In this document: piece after piece, positions 35,641-45,044 of the stretch
Layout: each line of letters starts with the position of its first letter
How positions within the stretch are numbered: position 1 is the stretch's first letter
From: Aliamphritea ceti
Lineage (GTDB): Bacteria > Pseudomonadota > Gammaproteobacteria > Pseudomonadales > Balneatricaceae
Assembly: GCF_024347215.1 (NCBI RefSeq)
Contig: NZ_AP025282.1
Location: forward strand, 3,720,001-3,784,000
Direction: 5' to 3'
Length of the DNA stretch: 64,000 nt
Made by a program: the position numbers and the translations under genes
The notes under the pieces: generated by a model
Databases searched by the model: none
What the model was told of the DNA's origin: nothing
Seen by the model: only the letters and a program-made list of their open reading frames with translations

Positions 35641-35877
35641 TTATTCGACGATCAGGCGGTCAATCCGCATATGCATCGTGTGTAACGTGGTTTCCTGTTG
35701 ACGACCATAATGCAATTCACGGTGGCAATTAGGGCACAAAGCAACGGCATTAGTTACCGTATCAGATTCTTTATCTACCACTCAACGCAAATGGGGAACT
35801 TCTAAGAAAGGCTCTCCAGAATAGCTTTCAAAAGGCGACGGTTCACAACAGGACTCACAAATGCCATTAGTTTGTCT
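35641..35877 (-). pseudogene. Broken HNH endonuclease fragment
   Basis: The minus strand encodes an HNH-nuclease C-terminus: RQTNGICESCCEPSPFESYS, then PFLEVPHLR, a TGA stop at 35782-35784, then VVDKESDTVTNAVALCPNCH followed by RELHYGRQQ and a normal end. The zinc cysteines (C-x2-C and C-x2-C) and the VPHL and NAVALCPNCHRELHYG blocks match the HNH family that usually reads LEVHHV...DTVENAVALCPNCH. The in-frame stop falls directly after the first HNH strand, and another stop lies just before the first cysteine block, with no start. It is therefore a decayed remnant of a mobile or defence nuclease at the left edge of the island. Confidence 0.78.
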
Positions 35878-35928
35878 CTAAGCCTGCTCTTAACCGACAA
35901 CCCCAGTAAGGGAAAAAAACAACCGAAC

Positions 35929-37965
35929 TCAAAGTGTCAGCCTGTCAGCATACTTATCCAGTAACTTTGCTAATACTACAGACTGTTTTTCTGAAGGTAA
36001 TTTAGTTGGATGATTCGCGATCTTCAATATTCCTATCAGGTTATGCGTTGCCGCATCGTCGTCATGTAGACAACTCACGATCTCACTCCATACCCGCTTA
36101 TCTGTTTTTAGAACCCTTTCTTGAGCATGAATTCCATCATCCGTTTTCTGCACTGCTTTTGATTCATCAAATTGCTCCTTTGCTTCTTCTTTGCTTATTA
36201 GAAGATTGCCAATATCCTTAATATCGCAACTCAATCTCTTAACCTTATCCCAGAACATCGCCCTCTTAGCATATTCACTAGGGTTGCCAACGGGACGATC
36301 ATCCGCAAGAAGAATACCGTTAATCTTTTCTCCTAGGCTCAAAAGTTCTTTCAAAATAGCTTCAGGAATAATTTGCGCCCTCCAAAGCACATCATTATTC
36401 CACTCCAAAGAACAGGCACAAACCTCTTCAGAAAGCCTAGCAATTGCATAAGTCACTATATTGGCCCTATACCCGCAATACCAAGGCTCCTTCATAACAA
36501 CCTTTTCAAAGGTTCGGAAAATCCATGCTCTTGTTATCAACTGGCGGAAGTAGGCCTCATTATAGAACAGGTCATCCTTTTCCCACTGAGCATCCACTTG
36601 TTCAGCAAACTTTGCAAAATTCTTTTGGGCTCCTTTGCTTACCTCATGAGGTAAACAATCCCAAGAGTTCATAATTTTGGCAACATCGGTCTTAGTAAGG
36701 AGCTGCGCTCGGGGATTAAGCAACTGAAAATGCCTTTTCTTGGCCGGTGTCAGGTAAGCCTGAGCATCCAGGTACTGTCCCCTGGCTCGCTCATAAAACC
36801 AGTGAGTTTGGGCATTCTGCCCAGCTCGAACCGGAGTCCAGATTCTTCTTGAAAACTCCTCTAGCCGAACATGGTAAGAGTGATTTGAGAACAGATCTGC
36901 ATCAGATACTTTGTTTTGAGAGTTAGCAAACCTGGAAATCTTAGGTACCAGTTCAGACGAAGCTTCTTCAGATAATACTGTTAGCTTCATCTGTACTGAA
37001 ATGTTGGAAAGATCTGCCTTATCCTTTACATAAGCGCTGTAGATAGAAGCGGTAGTTTGCCCTCCATTAACAACCTGAAGATTTTTCAGCCCAACTATCA
37101 TAGGGCCTCTCTCGGTATACTCAATCGTTACGTCTTGAGCAGTGGTCGTTAAACCATTGTTATAGGCAAAGAAGTGAGTAGAATCACGCAATATAGTAGA
37201 TCTGATACCTTTATTTACCTTTCCTCTGTGCTGAAGAAAGCTACGGACATTCTGCTCCAACAACCTTGCCCCCCACTGCCCATACAGCGATACCAGTTGA
37301 TTACCAGACATTACTGCGAGAATTGACTTCTCACCTTCTGCTTCATGTGCAACAAGGCATGGGAGAGGGGCATCCTTCAAATCGATAACCATTTCCTCCC
37401 TTTCATTTCGAGAGGACTCAAGATTATAGATCCGTTTTAAATCCCACCGACTGACAGTACATGGCCGACCCTCAATATCACTGATCTTTATTTCCTTCAT
37501 CCTATCAGCAGCAGGCCGATTAGAGACAAGGATAAGCCTTATATTTGAAACCTCTCCCCACTTATCCTTTATAAACTGCGCTACTTGGTAACAACTGCTT
37601 GTGGGCTCAAAAGAAGCCGACAGGAGTGGTTCATTTAGTGCAATATCTATAAATTTTATCAGACGGTTTAGTGAAGGCTCGATATCTCTTTTGGCAAAAG
37701 TTAAAGGAGTTTCATCTGAGGTCAAAACAGTAACAAACAGAGCTAAAGAAAAGTTACTTGTGTCATAGGAATACCCATCAACTAGCCACCTCCCTGCACT
37801 ATCCCGTCCATCCTCAACAATTGTATAATCATCAAACTCTCCTGCATCGGAAAGCAGATCAAGAATATAGTTAAGAAATTCAAACTCAATTAATCGACCC
37901 TCAACATCTGATGATGCTTTAACATGTTCAATCAGAGAAGTGTAATACTCCATCAACTCATCCAT
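35929..37965 (-). CDS. AIPR-family (abortive infection phage resistance) protein
   Basis: A 678-residue AIPR protein, recognised from HFFAYNNGLTTTAQDV (about residue 275) followed by LQVVNGGQTTASIYSAY (about residue 310). AIPR proteins recur in phage-resistance and restriction loci; their biochemical role is poorly known. It is the last gene of the four-gene operon. I choose the ATG giving MDELMEYY because a GGAG site lies eight bases upstream and 17 bases then separate it from the preceding stop; an earlier in-frame start would overlap the neighbour by 31 bases without a good ribosome site. Confidence 0.88.
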   Translation of the reverse strand: MDELMEYYTSLIEHVKASSDVEGRLIEFEFLNYILDLLSDAGEFDDYTIVEDGRDSAGRWLVDGYSYDTSNFSLALFVTVLTSDETPLTFAKRDIEPSLNRLIKFIDIALNEPLLSASFEPTSSCYQVAQFIKDKWGEVSNIRLILVSNRPAADRMKEIKISDIEGRPCTVSRWDLKRIYNLESSRNEREEMVIDLKDAPLPCLVAHEAEGEKSILAVMSGNQLVSLYGQWGARLLEQNVRSFLQHRGKVNKGIRSTILRDSTHFFAYNNGLTTTAQDVTIEYTERGPMIVGLKNLQVVNGGQTTASIYSAYVKDKADLSNISVQMKLTVLSEEASSELVPKISRFANSQNKVSDADLFSNHSYHVRLEEFSRRIWTPVRAGQNAQTHWFYERARGQYLDAQAYLTPAKKRHFQLLNPRAQLLTKTDVAKIMNSWDCLPHEVSKGAQKNFAKFAEQVDAQWEKDDLFYNEAYFRQLITRAWIFRTFEKVVMKEPWYCGYRANIVTYAIARLSEEVCACSLEWNNDVLWRAQIIPEAILKELLSLGEKINGILLADDRPVGNPSEYAKRAMFWDKVKRLSCDIKDIGNLLISKEEAKEQFDESKAVQKTDDGIHAQERVLKTDKRVWSEIVSCLHDDDAATHNLIGILKIANHPTKLPSEKQSVVLAKLLDKYADRLTL

Positions 37966-37982
37966 GTTTTTAGCTCCGTTCT

Positions 37983-38936
37983 TTAATCTATATCCGAAAT
38001 TAGACAAATCCAATCTGCAGCTAAGGCTAAATCAACTTCATAACGAATCCGGCTTATAGCTACTGGCAGAGAATATTCCGTTAGTCTCGGAAAATCACCT
38101 TCTATTTTATAGGCTTTTGGCTCTCCGATCTGAAATTCCATTTCATCATAATATGGATCATATACATAGCCGACAGTAAGCAGACGCTCATCAAAAACCG
38201 AATACTCATTGGGAGAAAGTATTCTTCTTACTTCTTCCACATACTCATTCAGACTTTTTCCACCAGCCTCACCAGAAGACAAGCAACCTGGGTAGGCAAC
38301 AATAAACAGCAGGTCCTCGGAATCAAGCTGTTCTTTAGAAGAAATTTTGACAATATTCGAGTCAAAAGAATGTGATTTGATTTCAACTGATACCCCCAAT
38401 GTTTCATCTCTAAAATCTTGCGAAGCGCCTGTGGGTCCAATCCACCCACTTACACACCGTGATGGCTTATTTTGAATCCAATAATCTTTCAGGAACATTA
38501 ATTCAGCAATCAGCCCAAGACACTTTTCAACAGATAGTCTTCTATTTCCTTTTTCAAATAGCCGTTGCCAGGCGAGGACTCTCCGCTTCAAGATAGCGAT
38601 GATTTCAGATGGATTCTCCGAATAGCGGCATGCTGACATCAAATCCAAACAGAGCCGATGAAAAACAGTTGCTAATTCAGATGAGTTAATCACTACACCA
38701 AGATAGTGATCCCCATTGGAGTCGTTGATCCTAACTATATTAATCTTAGCCGTTCCCTGAACAGTGGATGCAATTTCTTCCTCCTTGACTGGAAGCTGGA
38801 TAGCCGCGCCATACGCCCCACCATTACTTTTAATCCAATACCAAGGGTTAGACTCTTCATGTCTGACACGCAGGGTAGTAAGACCTTCTCCGAGAGGAGA
38901 TTTCATGTGAGTCCAAGGTGTTTCAATATCAGTCAT
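37983..38936 (-). CDS. PD-(D/E)XK motif protein (DUF4420-type)
   Basis: A 317-residue protein with a restriction-endonuclease-like core: Glu145 in GLIAELMFL, Asp174 in GASQDFRDE, and Glu185-x-Lys187 in GVSVEIKSHS, the expected PD-(D/E)XK active-site spacing. It matches the PF14390-type proteins that occur with Z1 and AIPR genes. It is the most likely DNA-cutting subunit of the minus-strand module. The start codon overlaps the stop of the Z1 gene by four bases (ATGA), so translation is coupled. Confidence 0.85.
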   Translation of the reverse strand: MTDIETPWTHMKSPLGEGLTTLRVRHEESNPWYWIKSNGGAYGAAIQLPVKEEEIASTVQGTAKINIVRINDSNGDHYLGVVINSSELATVFHRLCLDLMSACRYSENPSEIIAILKRRVLAWQRLFEKGNRRLSVEKCLGLIAELMFLKDYWIQNKPSRCVSGWIGPTGASQDFRDETLGVSVEIKSHSFDSNIVKISSKEQLDSEDLLFIVAYPGCLSSGEAGGKSLNEYVEEVRRILSPNEYSVFDERLLTVGYVYDPYYDEMEFQIGEPKAYKIEGDFPRLTEYSLPVAISRIRYEVDLALAADWICLISDID

Positions 38937-41644
38937 GATTCTGCTTCGTCGGTGAGTTCGGTGCCATATTTCTCAAACCAGTCAATCGTTACATTCCAAA
39001 GAATATCCGGTTGAGCTGCAGAAGAAGGAGGAATAGAAACGGCCCAGCCAAGCACATCCAACTCTGAAGCTATATTTGCGCTACTTGATGGGCCTGAGTA
39101 TTCACATGCCCTTATGACATGAAAAACGAGAGAAGGCTTTTTACGTACCTTGCGATATTTCTTATCCGCAACCAACCCTAAGCCTTTCTCTACGTGGTCA
39201 ATCTCTCCCTGTGTCAGACCTAGTGCCTCAACCCCCCGACTTGTAATGGACTGCTTTCTACTTAATCGAAGCTCGTGCTTATTTCTCTCATTACGGGGCT
39301 TGTTTGTAACTATTCCACGGCGAAGGCGCGAGTATACCTCTCCGTCCTTTGCCTTCCACACTCCTTCGTCTGCTTTATTAGGTTGGTATACAAAGACATC
39401 CCATTTCGCTAGCTCATCTCTAGAACGTCCTTCTATGTATTGAAGAAAAAGATCATTCTCTGCCCAAAAACCACAGCTTGGATGATTCCTTAGAGTTTTG
39501 AGACAACTCACAATGTCGCTTACATCAATATCCCTGAATTGAATATGCTGCTGATGGTGCTGTGGGATATCTGCACCTTGGTATTTGTTATTGCTAATTT
39601 CTGAAATAAAACGGCTAAACTCATCAAGGTTTGCTTCTATAACCTCTGGCCTTGAGTCTACACAGTCTGTTTCCCAAAGCTTATTGTCAAAACGCAATCT
39701 AGTGGTAATTGTTCTAGCTGTTCGCATCTTGTTTGCAGCGGTAACCATCAACGCGTCAGGAGAAGCCTGAACACGAAGCCCGAATTCGCTAGGGGTCATT
39801 TTCCGTCGCTGCATTTCTGCTGCCTGCTCACGGAGGTCATCTGATGCTTTAGATATATGCGCGTACCAATCCAGTGACTCGGATGTTATCCAGATCCGTA
39901 ATAAATCCTGATAACCATCTCTATATCCGTACCAGCGCCCCATCTGCATAAGGCTATCGTACATGGCAGACCGGCGGTAAAAATAGCTTATTACCAAACC
40001 TTCAAGTGTTAACCCCCGGCTAAGCTTAAGACCGCCAATAGCAATCTGCTTCTTGGGACCTTCATTATCATAAACAAGTGCATCACCAGATTTACTGTGT
40101 ACTGTAACTGTCTGGGGTCTTTCCATTTCAGACAATGAATAACAGACATCCTCCCAACACTCATCACATATACCCTGATAATGTTGCATCCAAAGCTTAT
40201 GTAGGTTCCCTATAACACCTGACCTAGTTTCCGGGCTTTCCTTGCAGGTATGCACAGTGATTGCATCCCAATATGAATCCAAACAAGTATCCACATAAGG
40301 TGTAATATCAGACTGCACAGTAGTAAGCCTGGACATATTAATGAGCATCGAATCATGCTCATGTTTAATTATATGCTTCTTACGCCTTATGTCCTTTACG
40401 GCGCATGCGAGCAAAAATACTCCTATAGCACTTTTTAACGATTCTGGAATCGAATGAATTGCGATTCCGGGTTTATGCTGGATAGGCAGGTGTTCATGCG
40501 CATCTTCAATTTCAACGCAAACTCTCTCTGTTACCCCCTCATTTCGAAAAAAGAAGCTGGCTCCGCAGTAATTATTCGGCGGCTCTAAAGCAACGATGAA
40601 GTCTTTAGGAAACAGATCGTCTGTGTCTGATCGATCACCTTCAGAATCTGGATGGATAAATATGTTAGCAAAAGGTGTTGCCGTATAGGCGACATAGCTA
40701 ACCCGCCTGCATGCGGCGACAACTTCTCGAATAAGTCGGTTAATTGTTTTTGGATCTTCGTCTTCGGCACCTGTATTTACTGATGCATTATCGGCTTCAT
40801 CGTCAATAATAAGAACGGGTTGATCTACCTTCCCGTTCTTGGCATTGATTTCAGATGTCAGCCAAGTGACCAAGCGTTGTAAAGGGAATTTATTTTTCTT
40901 GGTTACGACAAGAATCGGCTCACTGATAGTCGCTATACGATATCTAGGATCCTTCTTAATATCATCATCCCTGTCTGTAAGGCAGAACGGTAGCCTGGAA
41001 TCATCAGATCGCCCCACTCCTATTATCTTGGTCTGTTTGTCTTTACTGGATCGACCAGCAATTGAAACACTGCCTACGAAGTCAGAGTCCAAACGCTCTT
41101 GAGTCTGTTGTCTCAAGTCCTCAACAGTACCAGTTAGAACGATTACCAGCTTGTAGCCTACATCAGCAGCTTTGTTAATAAGTGCAGAGTAGTTATTTGT
41201 TTTTCCTGCCTGAACATCTCCAATAACCATGCCTCTGCATGGAAATCCGCCATGTGAATCTGGATCCCCTAATAAAGATAAAACTCGATCAGTATCGGTA
41301 TCAGTTCTCTTTAAAACACTTTCAGGAATATCTTTTGTTTTAAAATGATCTTTAAAACGCTTCCAGTAATACCAGTCAACTTGCTTCTTTTTATCCGAAG
41401 TAAGCCATTCTGTACGTGGCTCATCGCTTACTAAAATAGCAGCCTCACCCACAGTAACTTCTACTTTTGTCCGAAGAAGGTTAATAACAACTTTTTCGTC
41501 ACCATCATCAAGATTGAAATTTGAACAGAACTTCTTTGCCTGTTCTGAAACCCAATCCATTGAAGGTGTGTTATCCAAACGATGAGCTTCTTTTTCAAGC
41601 TGTCCCACCACCATTTCGATAATTGTGTCCTTTGAGAGCATCAT
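38933..41644 (-). CDS. Z1 domain helicase-like ATPase
   Basis: A 903-residue superfamily-II-like ATPase. Walker A GDVQAGKT at residues 142-149, Walker B DDEAD at 281-285 and motif III YTATPFAN at 320-327 are intact; the Z1 domain follows in the second half with GGLKLSRGLTLEGLV and QMGRWYGYRDGY (about residues 550-600), which resemble SF2 motifs V and VI. Z1 proteins are typical of restriction-type defence loci. The ATG overlaps the stop of the GHKL ATPase gene by four bases. Expected role: DNA translocation or remodelling that licenses cleavage by the nuclease partner. Confidence 0.9.
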   Translation of the reverse strand: MMLSKDTIIEMVVGQLEKEAHRLDNTPSMDWVSEQAKKFCSNFNLDDGDEKVVINLLRTKVEVTVGEAAILVSDEPRTEWLTSDKKKQVDWYYWKRFKDHFKTKDIPESVLKRTDTDTDRVLSLLGDPDSHGGFPCRGMVIGDVQAGKTNNYSALINKAADVGYKLVIVLTGTVEDLRQQTQERLDSDFVGSVSIAGRSSKDKQTKIIGVGRSDDSRLPFCLTDRDDDIKKDPRYRIATISEPILVVTKKNKFPLQRLVTWLTSEINAKNGKVDQPVLIIDDEADNASVNTGAEDEDPKTINRLIREVVAACRRVSYVAYTATPFANIFIHPDSEGDRSDTDDLFPKDFIVALEPPNNYCGASFFFRNEGVTERVCVEIEDAHEHLPIQHKPGIAIHSIPESLKSAIGVFLLACAVKDIRRKKHIIKHEHDSMLINMSRLTTVQSDITPYVDTCLDSYWDAITVHTCKESPETRSGVIGNLHKLWMQHYQGICDECWEDVCYSLSEMERPQTVTVHSKSGDALVYDNEGPKKQIAIGGLKLSRGLTLEGLVISYFYRRSAMYDSLMQMGRWYGYRDGYQDLLRIWITSESLDWYAHISKASDDLREQAAEMQRRKMTPSEFGLRVQASPDALMVTAANKMRTARTITTRLRFDNKLWETDCVDSRPEVIEANLDEFSRFISEISNNKYQGADIPQHHQQHIQFRDIDVSDIVSCLKTLRNHPSCGFWAENDLFLQYIEGRSRDELAKWDVFVYQPNKADEGVWKAKDGEVYSRLRRGIVTNKPRNERNKHELRLSRKQSITSRGVEALGLTQGEIDHVEKGLGLVADKKYRKVRKKPSLVFHVIRACEYSGPSSSANIASELDVLGWAVSIPPSSAAQPDILWNVTIDWFEKYGTELTDEAES

Positions 41645-43119
41645 AACGTCCCTAATTTTGAAACTATCTTATTTGCTTTATCTGGAGTTAATCCAATGTT
41701 GCTATCGTTAACCAAAGCTCTTTGAATAAGCTCCTTGTCTATTCCTGCATTAAATAACTCTTCTGCAAGATCTATGCAGTGATGAAAAAGGTCATCTGGT
41801 TCCTGTTGCATCTTTATGTTTGTTGCAGACATATCATTTTTTATAAGTTCAACAGGTAATGATGACTCAATCAGTTTTATAAGAGCGCTTCTCGTATCCG
41901 AATCCCCAAGAACAACCAACATCTCAGAAAGAGCGGAATGTTTTCTGTTCAAAATGTAATGAACCCTCGACTTATCTCGGTCGAAGACACGCTGCCAGAC
42001 GGGTTCCGGATCAACCGAGGGCATCTTGGCTCGACGTGTAAATGTCGTCGAGGACTTTTTTGCGCACTGCGTAATCACCCGCCTTAGCTGTTCTCTAAGT
42101 GATGACGGAAGATCTACCCTAGATTTGCGTACATCTATCCTCCACAAACTGTCTGCATCATTACCAAAATCCACTTGGATACGAGCTAGCTTATTAGCTT
42201 CAGATGCCTTGGCCAGCCGATGCCAGCCTCCTGATACTATTAATCGCCCTGCTCGGTAGATGTAAATTCCTTGTCCTGAATGGTGATCACCACCTTGAGA
42301 GACTTTTTTGGCAAAGGAGTGAGAAAGATTCGTTGGATGCGGAAGCAGATATGCTTTGACACCAACAGAGCAGGCTCCCAACCGGATAGTTTCATTAGAA
42401 AGAATGGTAGAGGCCTGCTTATTGGGCTCAGGCTTTGTCGCAAATGGATCTTTAGCTGCAATAGACTTGCCATTAAGCCGCAGGTTAACTTTTCGAGATA
42501 CCTCCTCACCTCTGATAAAACGGTGAAATGTAAGAGCCAAATGATCAATCAGCGCAACGATACGCCGATCATAATCTCTTTCCCCACTAACGGCAGTAGG
42601 GTCAATGGCCCTATCGAAAGTATTCCAAATAACAGCTGTTCCCTTTGAAAATGATAATTCAACCTCATTCAAAAAGTCTTGGCATTCTGCTGGATCCATC
42701 TCCACAACAAGCCAACTATTTTCTCTCTCGACTAAATCTAAGTCCCAACGAAGTCCATACCAGTCAAGCGCAGCAGACTTCCGGGTTATCAAAGTAAGGC
42801 TTTTACATTGGGAAAATGAAGCAGTTTTAAGCCCCATACCAAATCGGCCAAGATCCTCACTCGACCTGGAATCAGCAGGACCAACAGCACCCAGCTGCAT
42901 AGCAGCCTGCGCTTCATTTGGTGACATTCCATGACCGTCATCCATAACAGCCAAAACGGGATCACTATTTCGCCATTCTGTATAGATATCAACAGTGTTT
43001 GCCTGAGCTGATATAGAATTATCGATCACGTCAGCAACAGCTGACTCAAGGGAATAACCAATACTTCGCAAACTTTGAATGAAAGGCCCGGCTACAGGGG
43101 GCAACGGCAGCGTAGCCAT
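41641..43119 (-). CDS. GHKL ATPase (MORC/MutL-like), first gene of defence operon
   Basis: A 492-residue protein with a complete Bergerat ATP-binding fold: N box around Glu25, Asp30 and Asn34 (LESAVADVIDN), G1 box DDGHGM at 60-65 and G2 box GRFGMGLKTAS at 91-101. An S5-type transducer region follows; the C-terminal 150 residues are of unknown fold. It resembles the prokaryotic MORC/MutL-like ATPases linked to restriction-modification loci. An AAGGAG site precedes the ATG. ATP-driven dimer clamping on DNA is the expected activity. It opens the operon and faces the divergent methyltransferase gene. Confidence 0.9.
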   Translation of the reverse strand: MATLPLPPVAGPFIQSLRSIGYSLESAVADVIDNSISAQANTVDIYTEWRNSDPVLAVMDDGHGMSPNEAQAAMQLGAVGPADSRSSEDLGRFGMGLKTASFSQCKSLTLITRKSAALDWYGLRWDLDLVERENSWLVVEMDPAECQDFLNEVELSFSKGTAVIWNTFDRAIDPTAVSGERDYDRRIVALIDHLALTFHRFIRGEEVSRKVNLRLNGKSIAAKDPFATKPEPNKQASTILSNETIRLGACSVGVKAYLLPHPTNLSHSFAKKVSQGGDHHSGQGIYIYRAGRLIVSGGWHRLAKASEANKLARIQVDFGNDADSLWRIDVRKSRVDLPSSLREQLRRVITQCAKKSSTTFTRRAKMPSVDPEPVWQRVFDRDKSRVHYILNRKHSALSEMLVVLGDSDTRSALIKLIESSLPVELIKNDMSATNIKMQQEPDDLFHHCIDLAEELFNAGIDKELIQRALVNDSNIGLTPDKANKIVSKLGTL

Positions 43120-43369
43120 ATATTACAACACTCCTTATCGTTTGTTTTCATGCGGCTATAGCACATATTTAATGAATCCTATAGCAACTACTGAATAATC
43201 GAAATGGATTAGTTCCCGTTATGCGATATAGAGCATTAGTTTAATTTCTTCAGCAGAATTCGTTGACCGCTACAAGTCCCATCTTACAAGAGATACTGCC
43301 AATCTTGTCATTGATAACAATACTGATCCCTAGTATCGTTCACCTTAAGTACAACGGAAGTCCCTCACC
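43120..43369. promoter_or_regulatory. Divergent promoter region of the defence island
   Basis: A 250-base A/T-rich spacer between the two divergent transcription units. It contains CTATAGCA twice (43156-43163 and 43179-43186), 23 bases apart on the GHKL side, and the palindrome ATACTGATCCCTAGTAT (43320-43336) about 34 bases before the methyltransferase start. These may be operators, for example for autoregulation by the methyltransferase. No separate C-protein gene is seen. No confident -35/-10 pair could be fixed. Confidence 0.5.
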
Positions 43370-45040
43370 ATGACACCAATCAAAATAGTTGACCTTTTCG
43401 CAGGGCCTGGCGGCCTCGGCGAAGGCTTCTCGTCTCTAAACAATAAGTTTGAAATTATAGTCTCAGCTGAAAAAGATCAGTTTGCACACAAAACACTTCG
43501 TTTAAGAGCTTTCTTTCGATTACTCAAACGACATAGCCCAGATGCAATTGGTGACTATTACGCTTTCTGTAAAGGTAGGTCTGAAACCCCCTATTCAGAG
43601 AGCACACAGCATTTATGGGAACTAGCTGGCAAAGAAGCCAGACAAATTGAGTTGGGTACTACAAAAGGTAATGACGAACTCGATACAATTATTACCACTT
43701 CTCTTAAAACCGATAACAATGCTGTACAGGAAGACTGGGTTTTAATTGGGGGGCCTCCATGCCAAGCGTACTCACTGGTAGGACGCGCACGAAACAAAGG
43801 CATTGCAGACTATAAAGCTGAAGATGATCACCGAAATTTTCTTTATAAGGAATATCTTCGAATCATTCAGAAATACAAGCCATCTGTATTTGTCATGGAG
43901 AACGTCAAAGGTATTCTTTCCGCAAAAGTGGCAGGACGCCCGGTGTTTCATGACATTTTACGAGACTTGTCGTCTCCAGACGAAGCTCTCGGATTAGAAG
44001 GCTCTAAAGAAAAATACAGAATCTGTTCATTAGTCACCGGAGATACGTTTCACTATGACAATAATCCCGCTGACTTTGACGCTCGAAAATTCATCATTCG
44101 ATCGGAAGATTTCGGAATTCCCCAAGCACGGCACCGTGTAATACTACTAGGAATTAAAGAAAGTTTGCTTGCAGAACAAGGGATTCTCACCCCAAGCAAG
44201 CAAGTCTCTGTAAATTCGGTCATAGATAATTTTCCTGCTTTAAGAAGTAAAGTAACAAAACAATCAGATAGCCCTTCAGAATGGCAACAGATTGTTAAAG
44301 ATCATATTGATGATCTTGTAAGTGATATTGAGATACATGGCAAAAACTCGTCTTCAATGCTGAGCTTGCACGGTAATGATTACAACCAACTCATACCTTA
44401 TCTAAAAGCAGCAAAAACGGCTATTACGCTACAACGAGATCATGGAAGCCTTCGCTATCCAAAGAATCAGATAGAAAACAGCTTGAGTAAGGAACTGACA
44501 AAGTGGTTCGAGGATAAAGACCTCGACATATGGCTAAACCATGAATCCAGAGGACATATGTCTGAAGATTTACGACGCTATGTTTTTGCTTCCTGCTTCG
44601 CTAAAGCGTTTGGTTATTCTCCAAAAGGCCATAAAGATTTTTGCTTACCCAGCTTACGTCCTGAACACAAAAACTGGGAAACAGGTAAGTTTGCCGACCG
44701 ATTCAGAGTACAGCTTGAAGGCTCTCCATCAACAACTGTCACTAGCCATATTTCTAAAGATGGTCATTATTTTATTCACCCTGATCCCGGCCAGTGTCGC
44801 AGTCTTACGGTGAGAGAAGCAGCCCGGTTACAAACTTTCCCGGACAACTATTTTTTCCAGGGAAATCGTACACAACAATTTCACCAGGTTGGTAATGCTG
44901 TTCCACCTTTACTTGCTCACCAGATTGCTAAAATTGTGAAGTCTATAATCCATAGAGAAAAGCCAGAAAATAAAGCAGTGAAGCCTGAGCCTAAAACTCA
45001 AAAGGCTAAAATAATTAGCAAGCAGATAGAGATGATCTGA
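43370..45040 (+). CDS. DNA (cytosine-5) methyltransferase
   Basis: A 556-residue C5 methyltransferase. Motif I DLFAGPGGLGEGF at residues 8-20, catalytic Cys131 in GGPPCQAYSLVGRARNKG, motif VI ENVKG, motif VIII ARHRVILLG, and motifs IX/X SLTVREAARLQTFPD and QVGNAVPPLLAHQIA. The target-recognition region between motifs VIII and IX is large (about residues 265-450), so the recognition sequence cannot be guessed. It should mark host DNA against the divergent module. The stop is four bases before vsr, which is the usual partner of C5 methyltransferases. No extra N-terminal regulatory HTH is present. Confidence 0.94.
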   Translation: MTPIKIVDLFAGPGGLGEGFSSLNNKFEIIVSAEKDQFAHKTLRLRAFFRLLKRHSPDAIGDYYAFCKGRSETPYSESTQHLWELAGKEARQIELGTTKGNDELDTIITTSLKTDNNAVQEDWVLIGGPPCQAYSLVGRARNKGIADYKAEDDHRNFLYKEYLRIIQKYKPSVFVMENVKGILSAKVAGRPVFHDILRDLSSPDEALGLEGSKEKYRICSLVTGDTFHYDNNPADFDARKFIIRSEDFGIPQARHRVILLGIKESLLAEQGILTPSKQVSVNSVIDNFPALRSKVTKQSDSPSEWQQIVKDHIDDLVSDIEIHGKNSSSMLSLHGNDYNQLIPYLKAAKTAITLQRDHGSLRYPKNQIENSLSKELTKWFEDKDLDIWLNHESRGHMSEDLRRYVFASCFAKAFGYSPKGHKDFCLPSLRPEHKNWETGKFADRFRVQLEGSPSTTVTSHISKDGHYFIHPDPGQCRSLTVREAARLQTFPDNYFFQGNRTQQFHQVGNAVPPLLAHQIAKIVKSIIHREKPENKAVKPEPKTQKAKIISKQIEMI

Positions 45041-45044
45041 TCCA

